DNA from: Phytobacter ursingii
Lineage (GTDB): Bacteria; Pseudomonadota; Gammaproteobacteria; Enterobacterales; Enterobacteriaceae
DNA length: 64,000 bases
Direction: 5' to 3'
Assembly: GCA_901456055.1 (NCBI GenBank)
Contig: CABDWT010000018.1
Span: forward strand, 372,001 to 436,000
The position numbers and the translations under genes were made by a program. The notes below the pieces were generated by a model. That model saw only the letters and a list, made by a program, of their open reading frames with translations, was not told where the DNA came from and ran no database searches. Shown here in pieces: positions 35,190 through 43,523 of the stretch (the first letter of the stretch is position 1; each line of letters begins with the position of its first letter).

Positions 35190-36185
35190 TTAATGCACAG
35201 CCTTATAGGTACCGACCGCCGGGTCACGCAGTTGCGGGCGCAGGGAGTCAATCAGCAAAATATTGAGCGTCGTACCCGGGGCGAACCACGGGGTCCAGAC
35301 TTTGCGGACCTCATCAAGCCGTGCCTGCAGCCGGGCCTGATCGTTCACCAGTTCGCGCGAAACTTCGACCGCCACGGTGCCGTTCGCCTGCCAGCCGCTC
35401 AGAGAAGGGACATAAGGCAGGATCATCCAGCTTTGACCGAGGCTGCCTTCGCTGGCGACCATCCGCTCGTTATTGACGGTAGTTATCAATAAACGGTCAG
35501 CGTCCGCACTGTCGCTCAGACCGCTTACCGGGAAACCATGAACAAAGGTCATCGTGGTTTTACGCTCAATGCCGTTGCTGATTTGGCTTACATCACTGCG
35601 GCCATTGAGCCAGCCACCCTTCTCACATTTACCGTCGTCTTTAGCCGGGATAAACAGCGCCGGACTGCTGCTGTCGCCCTGCCAGAAGGTACGCAGATGA
35701 CAGCCATCCTGGAGAGTAAACTCCTGCCACGGCGTGCGGTTCGCCACAGGCGAGTTATCTTCAGGTCGTCCTTCCGGCAGTTGTAATCCACTGGTGCTAT
35801 TTGCCGCTGGCGGCGGAGTGGTCGTCGCAGCCGCCGGCGTCACCACAGGCGCCCAGTCTTTCGCTTTGCTTGCGGTCCCCTGGGCCAGCGTGTTGTTTTG
35901 CGCATCGGTTAATTTCCAGCGCACCAGCGTTAAGGTGCCGCACTGGTTTTCGAGCAGCGCGCCCAGACGCGGCATAAAGCTATCGAGCACAGTGACTTTT
36001 TTATCGCCATTCGCCACGATACGCAGCGGTAATTCCCGTGCACACCAGCTTTTCGGCGAGTTATCCGCGATGTCGTCGATCCAGATATCCAGTTTTTGTG
36101 TAGGAGACTGCACGATACGGTAGTTTTCAGCCTGAGCGCCAAAACAGACCGCGAACAGCGCCAGCCCCGGAAGCCAAAGTTTCAT
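35190..36185 (-). CDS. exported T6SS-associated protein of unknown function
   Basis: A 331-residue protein with a clear signal peptide (LWLPGLALFAVCFGAQAEN, cleavage near residue 19). The mature protein has an N-terminal beta-rich part, a Thr/Pro/Ala-rich linker (about 110-135) and a C-terminal ~190-residue domain with conserved-looking NRTPWQEFTLQDGCHLRTFW and WTPWFAPGTTLNI. It lies 21 bases behind pppA and before tagJ, inside the T6SS operon, so a periplasmic accessory role is likely. I do not recognise a named family. Confidence 0.75.
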   Translation of the reverse strand: MKLWLPGLALFAVCFGAQAENYRIVQSPTQKLDIWIDDIADNSPKSWCARELPLRIVANGDKKVTVLDSFMPRLGALLENQCGTLTLVRWKLTDAQNNTLAQGTASKAKDWAPVVTPAAATTTPPPAANSTSGLQLPEGRPEDNSPVANRTPWQEFTLQDGCHLRTFWQGDSSSPALFIPAKDDGKCEKGGWLNGRSDVSQISNGIERKTTMTFVHGFPVSGLSDSADADRLLITTVNNERMVASEGSLGQSWMILPYVPSLSGWQANGTVAVEVSRELVNDQARLQARLDEVRKVWTPWFAPGTTLNILLIDSLRPQLRDPAVGTYKAVH

Positions 36186-36206
36186 AAAATTCCTTGTAAG
36201 CCTGTA

Positions 36207-37001
36207 TCAATCACGAAGAGGGAAAAACTGCGACGCTTGCGCCAGCGAGTGCAGAAGCGTGGTGTCCTGCGGGGCACCTACCCACACTGCCACAGCGCTG
36301 TAATTGTCCTGCTGATCACGACTTTCCACGTTGGTACGCAGCAGTATCTGATTCATTAATGTCAGCCATTCATGGGGGGTGTTCACCATATGAAGGGACT
36401 GTTTCATCTGCTCTTCGCTCACTCCGTGCCAGAAACCGTCAGTGCAGAGCAAAAACACATCGCCATCTTCAATCGGCACCACATCGCTGTAGCTGGCTTC
36501 GCGTTCATCGTCACCCAGTCCCAACGCGAAATAGAGTAAGTTGCTGTTGATGCCATCGGTCTGGTGTCCGGCGTCCTTCATCTGTTGTACCAGACTATGA
36601 TCGGTCGTGACGTGGTACAGCCAACCGCGGCGAAAGAGGTAAAGTCGGCTGTCTCCCGCATGCACCCAGTAGGCCAGATGGTAATCGCGGTCAATAAACA
36701 GGCTCACCATGGTGGTGCCCATACGCTGAAATTGCTCAGCCGCTTTTTGTTCGGTGCGAATGGCGTTGTTGGCTTCGTAGATATACTCGCGAATGTATTG
36801 CGCATTCAGATGCTGATCGCCATCGAAGCGGGTAATGATGGCATTGCGGGCGAGCTCGGCCGCCACATCGCCGCCGGGAAGCCCGGCAATACCGTCGCAT
36901 ACCACGAAACATGCGGCGCGTTCGCCAATGCTTTCACCGGTTTGATCCTGGTTACTCGCACGCGCGCCCTGTCGGGACATTGAGGCGGTGCTGATATTCA
37001 T
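36207..37001 (-). CDS. pppA: T6SS PP2C-type phosphatase PppA
   Basis: A 264-residue PP2C (PPM) serine/threonine phosphatase. Metal-site motifs: NQDQTG near 17, VVCDGIAGLPGGD near 34, HAGDSRLYLF near 115, LLCTDGFW near 185 and DNYSAVAVWV near the end. It should dephosphorylate the FHA protein and oppose PpkA. It overlaps the upstream FHA gene by 4 bases. Confidence 0.93.
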   Translation of the reverse strand: MNISTASMSRQGARASNQDQTGESIGERAACFVVCDGIAGLPGGDVAAELARNAIITRFDGDQHLNAQYIREYIYEANNAIRTEQKAAEQFQRMGTTMVSLFIDRDYHLAYWVHAGDSRLYLFRRGWLYHVTTDHSLVQQMKDAGHQTDGINSNLLYFALGLGDDEREASYSDVVPIEDGDVFLLCTDGFWHGVSEEQMKQSLHMVNTPHEWLTLMNQILLRTNVESRDQQDNYSAVAVWVGAPQDTTLLHSLAQASQFFPLRD

Positions 37002-38785
37002 TGTTGTTCTTCCGATGCGCTTTGTGAATCTTTGTACTGGTTGACTTCCATGTCGTAAGCGTGCAGGAAAGCTTCGCCAAAGAGCGTGTGGAAGTCGTCA
37101 TCGATTTCACCAGCCGTTTGTGCGTAAGAACGCACAAAATAGTCCCACAGCGCCGCTTTGCGATTCGAGAGCATGCCAAGGCGCGCCGTCGCCCCGTCGC
37201 GTTTGGCGTCCTCTTCCAGCAGTTCCGGGTTAAAGGATTGCAGCATGGCGGCAATAATGGCGCGAATGCCGGAGATCATCCCCAACTGGTGAGCCTGCAA
37301 GTCGATCAGCGCATCGCGCACCGATTTTTTCGGCGGCATAAAGCCAGGCATACGGGTACCGAACATCTGCATCAGCACGGTTTTACCGGAAGGCAGCAAT
37401 TTAAACGGGTTGTTGGCGTCGTCGAGCACCATCGTCATGTCCGCTTTGACCCCACGTTTAAGGATTGAGCGTGATGACAACAGCGCCACTGTCCCTTGCG
37501 AAAACATGCTCAGCATCTGTCCGAGCTGGCGCATATTTTCCCGATCAAACTGCGGCGTGGGCTGCATATCACTGAGCCCCATCCCCTCAAGCAGCGCATC
37601 CAGTAGTTCGCCTTTAAGCACATCACCGCTGCCCTCGCCGCTGCTGGTCGTTGCGAATTGCGCGCTTTCGCTCTGCACCGGATCGATCCGCAAGCGCCCT
37701 TTCGGCGTCTGCGCGGCGGCACGCTGTACGGTCTGTGGCGTAGGTAACGTAATGGCGACATATTCCGGCACCTCGCTGCTGGCTTCCGGTACCACGGGTT
37801 CCGGGGCAACAAACAACGGCTGTACATCTTCTTCTGGCGTGGTGGGCGGCACAATGTCGTCACGGGGTACTACCGGTTCAGGCTGCGGCGGGATAGGCGC
37901 TTGCCAGGTCGGTTCCGCTTTCTTCGGCTCAGACGGGGCAATATCGTCTGCATGGCTTAGCGGCACAGCGCCACTGAGTAATCCCAGCGGGTCGTCATCA
38001 CGTGCCTGCTGCGTGCTCGCGCCGCTACCGCCAAACAGGGCTAACGGATCCAGTTCATCCGGCGCGGGTGCGTCCTGTTTGACCGTGGGCTCTACGGGTG
38101 GCACCAGCGTTGACGGCGTGGCATCGGCGAAGATGCTGTCATTTTTAAACAGCGGTTCGTCGTTAAACAATTTGTCCGTGTCGATCGAGCGCGGCGCGGC
38201 GGCGGCATCGTTTTTACTCAGCAAGGCCAGCGGGTCTTCCGGGTTACGCTCCGGTTCTTTCGGCGCGGCAAACGGATTGAGCGCCTGGGGTTCTGGTTTC
38301 GCACGGTTACTGGAGATGCTGTCGGAAATGGAAAATTCCTGCATCAGACTATCCCAGATCTCCGTTGGCACGGCGGTGGTGGCGTTCTCTTTTTTCTCCA
38401 CCGGAGTCGGATCGGGCGTAAGTCCTGCCTGCACATTCGCCGCCATACGGCTGACCGGCTGGGTGTCCAGAATCAGGTCGGTGACTTCAATGCGGTATTC
38501 GTCAATATCCAGGATGTCGCCATCCTGCAATTCAACCTGGCGGCCTCGCTCCAGCGGAATGTCGTTGAGCACGACTCGGGTCACGTTGCCACGGTTAGTA
38601 ATGCGGCATTCACCGTTCCCGGCGATATGTACGATCGCCTGCAGGCGCGATATGGCGCGCTCGTTGTCCGGCAGCACCAGGTTATTGTCCGTTCCGCGTC
38701 CAATGGTGCCTCCCGGCGGATAAAAATCGCAGCGGCTTTGCGGAGGTTGATGACCGGGTTTATTGGTAACTATTGTGAATCGCAT
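36998..38785 (-). CDS. tagH: FHA-domain T6SS regulator TagH/Fha1
   Basis: A 595-residue protein. The N-terminal FHA domain (about 1-100) shows GTIGRGTDNNLVLPD, RAISRLQA and a conserved strand with FLNDIPL-like VLNDIPLERG; FHA domains bind phosphothreonine. A long Pro/Asp/Ala-rich disordered region (about 110-370) follows, then the conserved C-terminal type VI FHA domain (LLDALLEGMGLSD, FGTRMPGFMPP, LWDYFVRSYAQTA). In comparable systems it is the PpkA target that drives T6SS assembly. It overlaps pppA by 4 bases. Confidence 0.93.
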   Translation of the reverse strand: MRFTIVTNKPGHQPPQSRCDFYPPGGTIGRGTDNNLVLPDNERAISRLQAIVHIAGNGECRITNRGNVTRVVLNDIPLERGRQVELQDGDILDIDEYRIEVTDLILDTQPVSRMAANVQAGLTPDPTPVEKKENATTAVPTEIWDSLMQEFSISDSISSNRAKPEPQALNPFAAPKEPERNPEDPLALLSKNDAAAAPRSIDTDKLFNDEPLFKNDSIFADATPSTLVPPVEPTVKQDAPAPDELDPLALFGGSGASTQQARDDDPLGLLSGAVPLSHADDIAPSEPKKAEPTWQAPIPPQPEPVVPRDDIVPPTTPEEDVQPLFVAPEPVVPEASSEVPEYVAITLPTPQTVQRAAAQTPKGRLRIDPVQSESAQFATTSSGEGSGDVLKGELLDALLEGMGLSDMQPTPQFDRENMRQLGQMLSMFSQGTVALLSSRSILKRGVKADMTMVLDDANNPFKLLPSGKTVLMQMFGTRMPGFMPPKKSVRDALIDLQAHQLGMISGIRAIIAAMLQSFNPELLEEDAKRDGATARLGMLSNRKAALWDYFVRSYAQTAGEIDDDFHTLFGEAFLHAYDMEVNQYKDSQSASEEQQ

Positions 38786-38885
38786 AGCGTATTCCTGCTG
38801 GAGTTATTAGCGTTCCGAAAAGGGTCAATTCTGATAACGCTGGTGCTGGAAAATAAAAATGCCAGTGAAGCCAGGAATCAGTGGC

Positions 38886-39566
38886 TTAATTAATGGGTTG
38901 TAGATCATTAAGTTTAATAAATCCCCGCGCCTCGCCCAGCAGGCCGGGTTTGTCTTCATCACGTACCGCAACCTCAATCCAGTTAGGGTTGATTGTTCTG
39001 ATTTTTACCAGTGGCGTTCCGGGAGTGGCAGGCTGTAAATCTTTCGCCCCGGCATCAGGTTGCTGCCTGAAATATTTATTCTTTAACCCAGATTTCAGGG
39101 TATAGGTCATCATCCAGGGAAAGGCTTCACAACCTGCGTTTTTTTCAAGTTTATCGGTATCAATAGCGTTTTTAGCCGCAGGTTTGAAATGCGTCAACTC
39201 ACCAGTAAAGTAACGATGATCGTACTCTGTCGACCCCGTAAGTTTATCAACCGTGATAGCACCAGCACGTTCGATGTGTCCCTCTTTCCAGGTCAAAAAT
39301 TCCAATGGAATAGGGGAAAAGTAACGTGTGAGTGGCTCAGATTCAGCGTCTTTGTTATCAACATTAAGATTGATGACTTTCTCAACATTGTCGCCATCCG
39401 TAGTCACGAAATAACGGTATTTCAGTTCTGGCGTATTTCGCTGACCATCATCGCTCCATACGGGTAACCAATAAGCCTGAAGAATACCCTGATGCAGGGT
39501 CTGTTCTGCGGCTGTGGAAAGTGAAGCAAAAAATACCGTGGTAATAATTACGAATGTCTTGAGCAT
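38886..39566 (-). CDS. exported protein of unknown function downstream of hcp
   Basis: A 226-residue protein from the ATG at 39566, which has GGGACGG upstream and begins a signal peptide (LKTFVIITTVFFASLSTAAEQ); the frame to 39671 is open but unlikely. The mature protein has a middle part with DKLTGSTEYDHRYFTGEL and a C-terminal part ending GFIKLNDLQPIN, which looks like an SH3-like strand pattern (PNWIEVAVRDED). It sits between hcp and the FHA gene. Family not recognised; possible periplasmic T6SS accessory or immunity protein. Confidence 0.7.
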   Translation of the reverse strand: MLKTFVIITTVFFASLSTAAEQTLHQGILQAYWLPVWSDDGQRNTPELKYRYFVTTDGDNVEKVINLNVDNKDAESEPLTRYFSPIPLEFLTWKEGHIERAGAITVDKLTGSTEYDHRYFTGELTHFKPAAKNAIDTDKLEKNAGCEAFPWMMTYTLKSGLKNKYFRQQPDAGAKDLQPATPGTPLVKIRTINPNWIEVAVRDEDKPGLLGEARGFIKLNDLQPIN

Positions 39567-39644
39567 GACCCGTCCCTTTCTAATGACTACCAGAGACGTT
39601 TTATGGAGATGAAGTAATTTGCCATACGCTCCCCTTCGCTCTTT

Positions 39645-39668
39645 CAGCGATCCCTTTCGGGATCGCTG
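39645..39668 (-). promoter_or_regulatory. hairpin with GAAA tetraloop between hcp and the next gene
   Basis: On the minus-strand RNA, CAGCGATCCC pairs perfectly with GGGATCGCTG around a GAAA loop, 10 bases behind the hcp stop. No U run follows, so it is less likely a full terminator than an mRNA-stabilising or attenuating element that keeps hcp output above that of the genes behind it. Confidence 0.55.
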
Positions 39669-39677
39669 CAAAAGACC

Positions 39678-40160
39678 TTACGCTTCTTTGTTTTCTTTGA
39701 TATTCCAGCCGGCACTGGTTTCAGCGCCTTTACCACCAGAAGAAGACTGTTCCCAGTACTGCTGTTTCACTTTCGCAGCCTGGAACGCGTAAGTTACGCC
39801 AACGGTGTCGCCATTATCCGCACCGGTGTACTGCACGGAGGTCACTAATACCTCTTCCAGCGTAATGCGCGCATATTCAACCTGCTGGCCGCCCGCTTTG
39901 CAGACGGAAAGCTCAACTTTGGTCAAATGCTTGCCGCTGGCGCAGTGTTTCAGTATTGCCGTTGTGGATTTGTCAATTAATGCGTTTACATGCAGGTCAT
40001 TGAAATTAACTTTACCGGCACCACCGCCACCGCCGACGCTCATATTCCCTGGCTGTGAAGCGCCCCAGGAAAAAGAAGTAATATCAGTCCAGCCGGTGTG
40101 GTTAGAATCTTTCGACTCACCCGTAACGCCATCGACCTTCAGAAACATATCAATAGCCAT
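39678..40160 (-). CDS. hcp: T6SS inner-tube protein Hcp (TssD)
   Basis: A 160-residue Hcp. Family signatures are MAIDMFLKVDGVTGES, GWTDITSFSWGASQPGN, KVNFNDLHVNALIDKSTTAILKHCASGKHL and YTGADNGDTVGVTYAFQAAKV. Hcp hexamers stack as the tube propelled by sheath contraction. No C-terminal toxin extension is present. The 268-base gap upstream probably contains its own promoter. Confidence 0.97.
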   Translation of the reverse strand: MAIDMFLKVDGVTGESKDSNHTGWTDITSFSWGASQPGNMSVGGGGGAGKVNFNDLHVNALIDKSTTAILKHCASGKHLTKVELSVCKAGGQQVEYARITLEEVLVTSVQYTGADNGDTVGVTYAFQAAKVKQQYWEQSSSGGKGAETSAGWNIKENKEA

Positions 40161-40185
40161 AATATTTACTCTTCGTTAATGATGA

Positions 40186-40203
40186 TTATTGCTTTCGAAA
40201 AAG
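40186..40203. repeat. copy 1 of an 18-bp repeat in the hcp leader
   Basis: TTATTGCTTTCGAAAAAG lies 26 bases before the hcp ATG and recurs exactly at 40990-41007. Flanking GATGAT is shared as well. Confidence 0.75.
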
Positions 40204-40428
40204 CGTGTATATACCCGTCATTACTGATGGTATAGAACAAATGGGTAAATATGGGGCCAGCTAAAACCGTCCATATTTTACCTCTCCCTCATATCCGCCA
40301 TCATGACCCTGCCGGATATGCTTTGCGCTCCCTAAACAACAAGGATCGCGAAGATTAACGCTGTGAATTGTCTAAAAAATAAAATTAAGGGTGCATCTTC
40401 ATTGCGCATAACACGCTTATTTTTCAAT

Positions 40429-40845
40429 CTACTTTTTACATGGGAATATGGCTGCCAGCGACGCAACAATAAGGGCTGATGCCCGGGTTTTACGCTCCTG
40501 CGGTGTTAAATTCGCAAAACGGGAAGAGAGATTTTCATGGGCCGATGAGGGAAGTAGCCGTTGATAGCTGCACCAGATTTTTCCTTCCGTCGCATCCATC
40601 ACGCCAAGAAAATACATTTCAGCCTTGATCCGCTCCCGCTCGTTCGTTTTCGAGAACCAGGCGTTCGCAAAGCGTTCACTGCTCATATTGACGTCAAAGC
40701 CCGTCAATAAATCGCTATTACGCAGCAAATTCGCGGTGTCGTCCTGAGGTAGCGGCGCTGCCCGCGGGTATTCGTAGGTCTCAGCATTTGCCAACCCCGT
40801 CGCGAAACCACACAGCAGGCTGAGTGCGATGTAGAATTTTTTCAT
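40429..40845 (-). CDS. Tai4/Rap1a-like periplasmic immunity protein
   Basis: A 138-residue protein with signal peptide (KKFYIALSLLCGFATGLANA). The mature part resembles the Rap1a/Tai family: a helical body with FLGVMDATEGKIWCSY and a C-terminal ALIVASLAAIFPCKK, with cysteines placed to form a disulphide. Tai4 and Rap1a proteins protect the periplasm against T6SS peptidoglycan amidases (Tae4/Ssp). No amidase gene is visible in the window, so it is an orphan here. Position between tssC and hcp is unusual for a core cluster. Confidence 0.7.
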   Translation of the reverse strand: MKKFYIALSLLCGFATGLANAETYEYPRAAPLPQDDTANLLRNSDLLTGFDVNMSSERFANAWFSKTNERERIKAEMYFLGVMDATEGKIWCSYQRLLPSSAHENLSSRFANLTPQERKTRASALIVASLAAIFPCKK

Positions 40846-40898
40846 GTCCGGCTCCCTGTTCCCGATTCGGCAAAAAGCACCGAAGCCTGTTCCTTGTA

Positions 40899-40926
40899 TA
40901 GCCCCGGTAAGCGCAGCGCTACCGGA
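40899..40926. repeat. REP-type palindrome
   Basis: TAGCCCCGGTAAGCGCAGCG at 40899 followed by CTACCGG is an imperfect palindrome of the same family as the repeats at 34990-35185. Confidence 0.6.
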
Positions 40927-40989
40927 GGAAATATGACGTTCGCCCTTAAAAAGATCTCAATAAGCCTACTGTCTATTTTTCGATGATAT

Positions 40990-41007
40990 TTATTGCTTTC
41001 GAAAAAG
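40990..41007. repeat. copy 2 of the hcp-leader repeat, without an hcp gene
   Basis: An exact 18-bp copy of the sequence at 40186-40203, again next to GATGAT. On this side it heads no Hcp gene; only the Tai4-like gene follows. It may be a scar of duplication of the hcp 5' region. Confidence 0.7.
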
Positions 41008-41136
41008 TATTTATCTGGCAAGCAGCAAAGCGCAGGGGGACGAATAACACAGCTTACTGTAGCGCTGATGTTTACCACATCGAATGACGTGTTAATATCC
41101 GTTAACTTCCCGCTTTATCAAGATTACGGATTGAAA

Positions 41137-41355
41137 ATGAAAAGAATCCTCGCGTTGTTTGCAATGATTATTTTACTGCTTGTCGGAGTATATACTCTTG
41201 TCGATATCTTTCGCTCGCTTTGGTTGGTTCTTAAATATGAATCGTTCAATGCTTACTCTACCGGCGCATTAACAGGAAAAGTCATATTTCTCCTGGCTGT
41301 CAGTGGGCTATGTCTTATTGTCCGACGGAGTTATAAGAATAAAATCAACAGGTGA
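41137..41355 (+). CDS. small two-helix membrane protein, unknown
   Basis: A 72-residue protein on the plus strand, opposite to the whole T6SS cluster. ATG at 41137 has ACGGA seven bases before it. Two hydrophobic helices (ILALFAMIILLLVGVYTLV and VIFLLAVSGLCLIV) flank a short hydrophilic loop and the end is basic (RRSYKNKINR). An upstream in-frame start at 40993 exists but reads through repeat DNA. Not recognised; a real gene is likely because composition is membrane-like and no minus-strand gene overlaps it. Confidence 0.55.
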   Translation: MKRILALFAMIILLLVGVYTLVDIFRSLWLVLKYESFNAYSTGALTGKVIFLLAVSGLCLIVRRSYKNKINR

Positions 41356-41427
41356 ACCGGATAGTAAGCTTATCTATGGATTAGCGCGATGCCGCAGGCG
41401 TGTTGACAGCCTGCGGCGTGCCTGCGC

Positions 41428-42927
41428 TTATGCCTCTTTGGTTTTCAGCGACGGCAGTTTTGATACCAGACGCAGCGAGACAGTCAGTCCTTCCAGTTGA
41501 TAATGCGGACGCAGGAAGAATTTCGCGGTGTAGTAACCGGGGTTATCTTCAATTTCCTGCACTTGTACTTCGGCGGCGGCCAGCGGTTTGCGCGCTTTGG
41601 TCTCCTGAGAAGAGTTTGCCGGGTCACCATCGACATAGTTCATCACCCAGTCGTTCAGCCAGCGCTCCATTTCATCACGCTCGCGGAATGAGCCAATTTT
41701 GTCGCGCACAATGCACTTGAGGTAATGCGCAAAACGGCAGCAGGCGAAGAGGTATGGCAAACGCGAGGCCAGACGCGCATTGGCGGTCGCGTCGGCGTCA
41801 TGATATTCCATCGGTTTTTGCAGCGACTGGGCGCCGATAAACGCGGCGAAGTCTGAGTTTTTACGGTGAATCAGAGGCATAAAGCCATTCTTCGCCAGCT
41901 CGGCTTCGCGACGGTCACTGATCGCGATTTCGGTCGGGCACTTCATGGCCACGCCGCCGTCATCGCTCGGGAAGGTGTGGCATGGCAGGTTTTCCACCGC
42001 CCCGCCGGATTCGACACCGCGAATCGAGGTACACCAGCCATACTCTTTGAAAGAGCGGTTGATGTTCGTCGCCATCGCATAAGCCGCGTTCGCCCACGAA
42101 TAGTTGCTGTGGTTAGCGCCGTCGGTCTCTTCTTCAAAATCGAAGCTATCAACCGGGTTAGTGCGGATACCGTACGGCAGACGTGACAGGAAGCGCGGCA
42201 TCACCAGCCCCAGGTAGCGGGCGTCTTCCGATTCACGCAGTGAACGCCAGGCGGCGTACTCAGTATTCTGGAAAATTTTGGTCAGGTCGCGTGGGTTCGC
42301 CAGTTCCTGCCAGGATTCCATCTGCATGACGCTCGGCGCGGTGCCGGTAATAAACGGACAGTGCGCCGCCGCGCCGATGCGTGCCATTTCACCCAGCAGT
42401 TCCACATCCTGCGGGCTGTGATCGAAGTAGTAATCTCCCACCAGGCAGCCAAACGGTTCGCCGCCGAACTGGCCGTACTCTTCTTCGTAGATTTTTTTGA
42501 AGATAGGGCTCTGATCCCAGCCAACACCTTTATAGCGTTTCAGAACGCGCCCCAGTTCCGGTTTCGAAATGCTCATAAAGCGGATTTTCAGCATTTCGTC
42601 GGTTTCAGTGTTGTTGACCAGGTAGCTCAGTCCGCGCCAGGCGCTTTCCAGTTTCTGGAACTCTTCGTGATGAATAATCTCATTCACCTGCTGAGAGAGT
42701 TTTTCATCAATCCCGGCAATCAGATTCTGAATCGTGCGATACGTGTCCGAGGAGAAAGTGACGGTGTTGGCCAGCGCCTGCTGAGCCAGCGTCTGTACCG
42801 CAGACTCGACCGCAGAGCGCGCCTGTTCCGTTTTCGGGCGAAACTCTTTATTGAGCAGCGCGCTGAACTCGTCCTGGCTGAATGCTTCGCCCTGCTGCAG
42901 CGCTTGCTGTTGGGTTACATTGCTCAT
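41428..42927 (-). CDS. tssC: T6SS sheath large subunit TssC
   Basis: A 499-residue TssC/VipB/ImpD. Family motifs: FQKLESAWRGLSYLV, GQFGGEPFGCLVGDY, YAWRSLRESEDARYLGLVMPRFL, SNYSWANAAYAMA and the sheath handshake end VSLRLVSKLP. It polymerises with TssB into the contractile sheath. Three bases separate it from tssB. Confidence 0.97.
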   Translation of the reverse strand: MSNVTQQQALQQGEAFSQDEFSALLNKEFRPKTEQARSAVESAVQTLAQQALANTVTFSSDTYRTIQNLIAGIDEKLSQQVNEIIHHEEFQKLESAWRGLSYLVNNTETDEMLKIRFMSISKPELGRVLKRYKGVGWDQSPIFKKIYEEEYGQFGGEPFGCLVGDYYFDHSPQDVELLGEMARIGAAAHCPFITGTAPSVMQMESWQELANPRDLTKIFQNTEYAAWRSLRESEDARYLGLVMPRFLSRLPYGIRTNPVDSFDFEEETDGANHSNYSWANAAYAMATNINRSFKEYGWCTSIRGVESGGAVENLPCHTFPSDDGGVAMKCPTEIAISDRREAELAKNGFMPLIHRKNSDFAAFIGAQSLQKPMEYHDADATANARLASRLPYLFACCRFAHYLKCIVRDKIGSFRERDEMERWLNDWVMNYVDGDPANSSQETKARKPLAAAEVQVQEIEDNPGYYTAKFFLRPHYQLEGLTVSLRLVSKLPSLKTKEA

Positions 42928-42930
42928 GAT

Positions 42931-43461
42931 TTACTCCTCTTTACCTGAGGTGCTGGTGCTATCGCGGTTGTCCGGCATCTGGCTCAGCGATTTCAGCAAC
43001 GTCGGATCTTTGAGAATTTTAGCAATCAGCTCTTCCGCGCCGTTTTTACCGTCCATATACGTCAGTAGATTGGAAAGCTGAGTACGGGCTTCGAGCAGCG
43101 AATTCAGCGGCTCGACTTTGCGTGCCACCGCATCCGGCAGGAAATCTTCCATGCTGTCGAAGGTCAGGTCGACATTCAATTTGCCTTCCCCGGTCAGGGT
43201 ATTGTCCACCTGGAAGGCCACGCGCGGTTTCAGTGCCTTCATACGTTCATCGAAGTTGTCGATATCAATATCAAGGAACTTACGTTCGTCAACAGAGGGC
43301 AGATTCTCAACCGGTTTACCCACCAGGTCAGCCATCACCCCCATCACAAACGGAAGCTGAATTTTGCGCTCCGCGCCGTACACTTCCACGTCGTATTCAA
43401 TCTGAACGCGTGGCGCGCGGTTACGCGCGATAAATTTTTGTCCACTGTTACTCGTTGCCAT
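42931..43461 (-). CDS. tssB: T6SS sheath small subunit TssB
   Basis: A 176-residue TssB/VipA/ImpC-partner from the ATG at 43461 (GGAGAACATC upstream; an ATG at 43473 is in frame). Motifs: RAPRVQIEYDVEVYGAERKIQLPFVMGVMADL quoted here only to mark residues ~14-45, VNLPSVDERKFLDID-like ENLPSVDERKF and NLLTYMDGKNGAEELI. It forms the contractile sheath with TssC. Confidence 0.96.
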   Translation of the reverse strand: MATSNSGQKFIARNRAPRVQIEYDVEVYGAERKIQLPFVMGVMADLVGKPVENLPSVDERKFLDIDIDNFDERMKALKPRVAFQVDNTLTGEGKLNVDLTFDSMEDFLPDAVARKVEPLNSLLEARTQLSNLLTYMDGKNGAEELIAKILKDPTLLKSLSQMPDNRDSTSTSGKEE

Positions 43462-43523
43462 GATGTTCTCCATCGAAGATGCGCGGTGACGCTATCGGGA
43501 TTGTTTCACCCTGTCGTCAAAGG

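Noticed and set aside
37410-38723. 437-codon plus-strand ORF, very rich in Ser and Gly
   Set aside because: Antisense to the low-complexity linker of the FHA gene; composition follows from that linker.
40290-40320. 8-bp inverted repeat upstream of hcp (CATATCCG/CGGATATG)
   Set aside because: No T run on either strand and a 15-base loop; too weak to call a terminator or operator.
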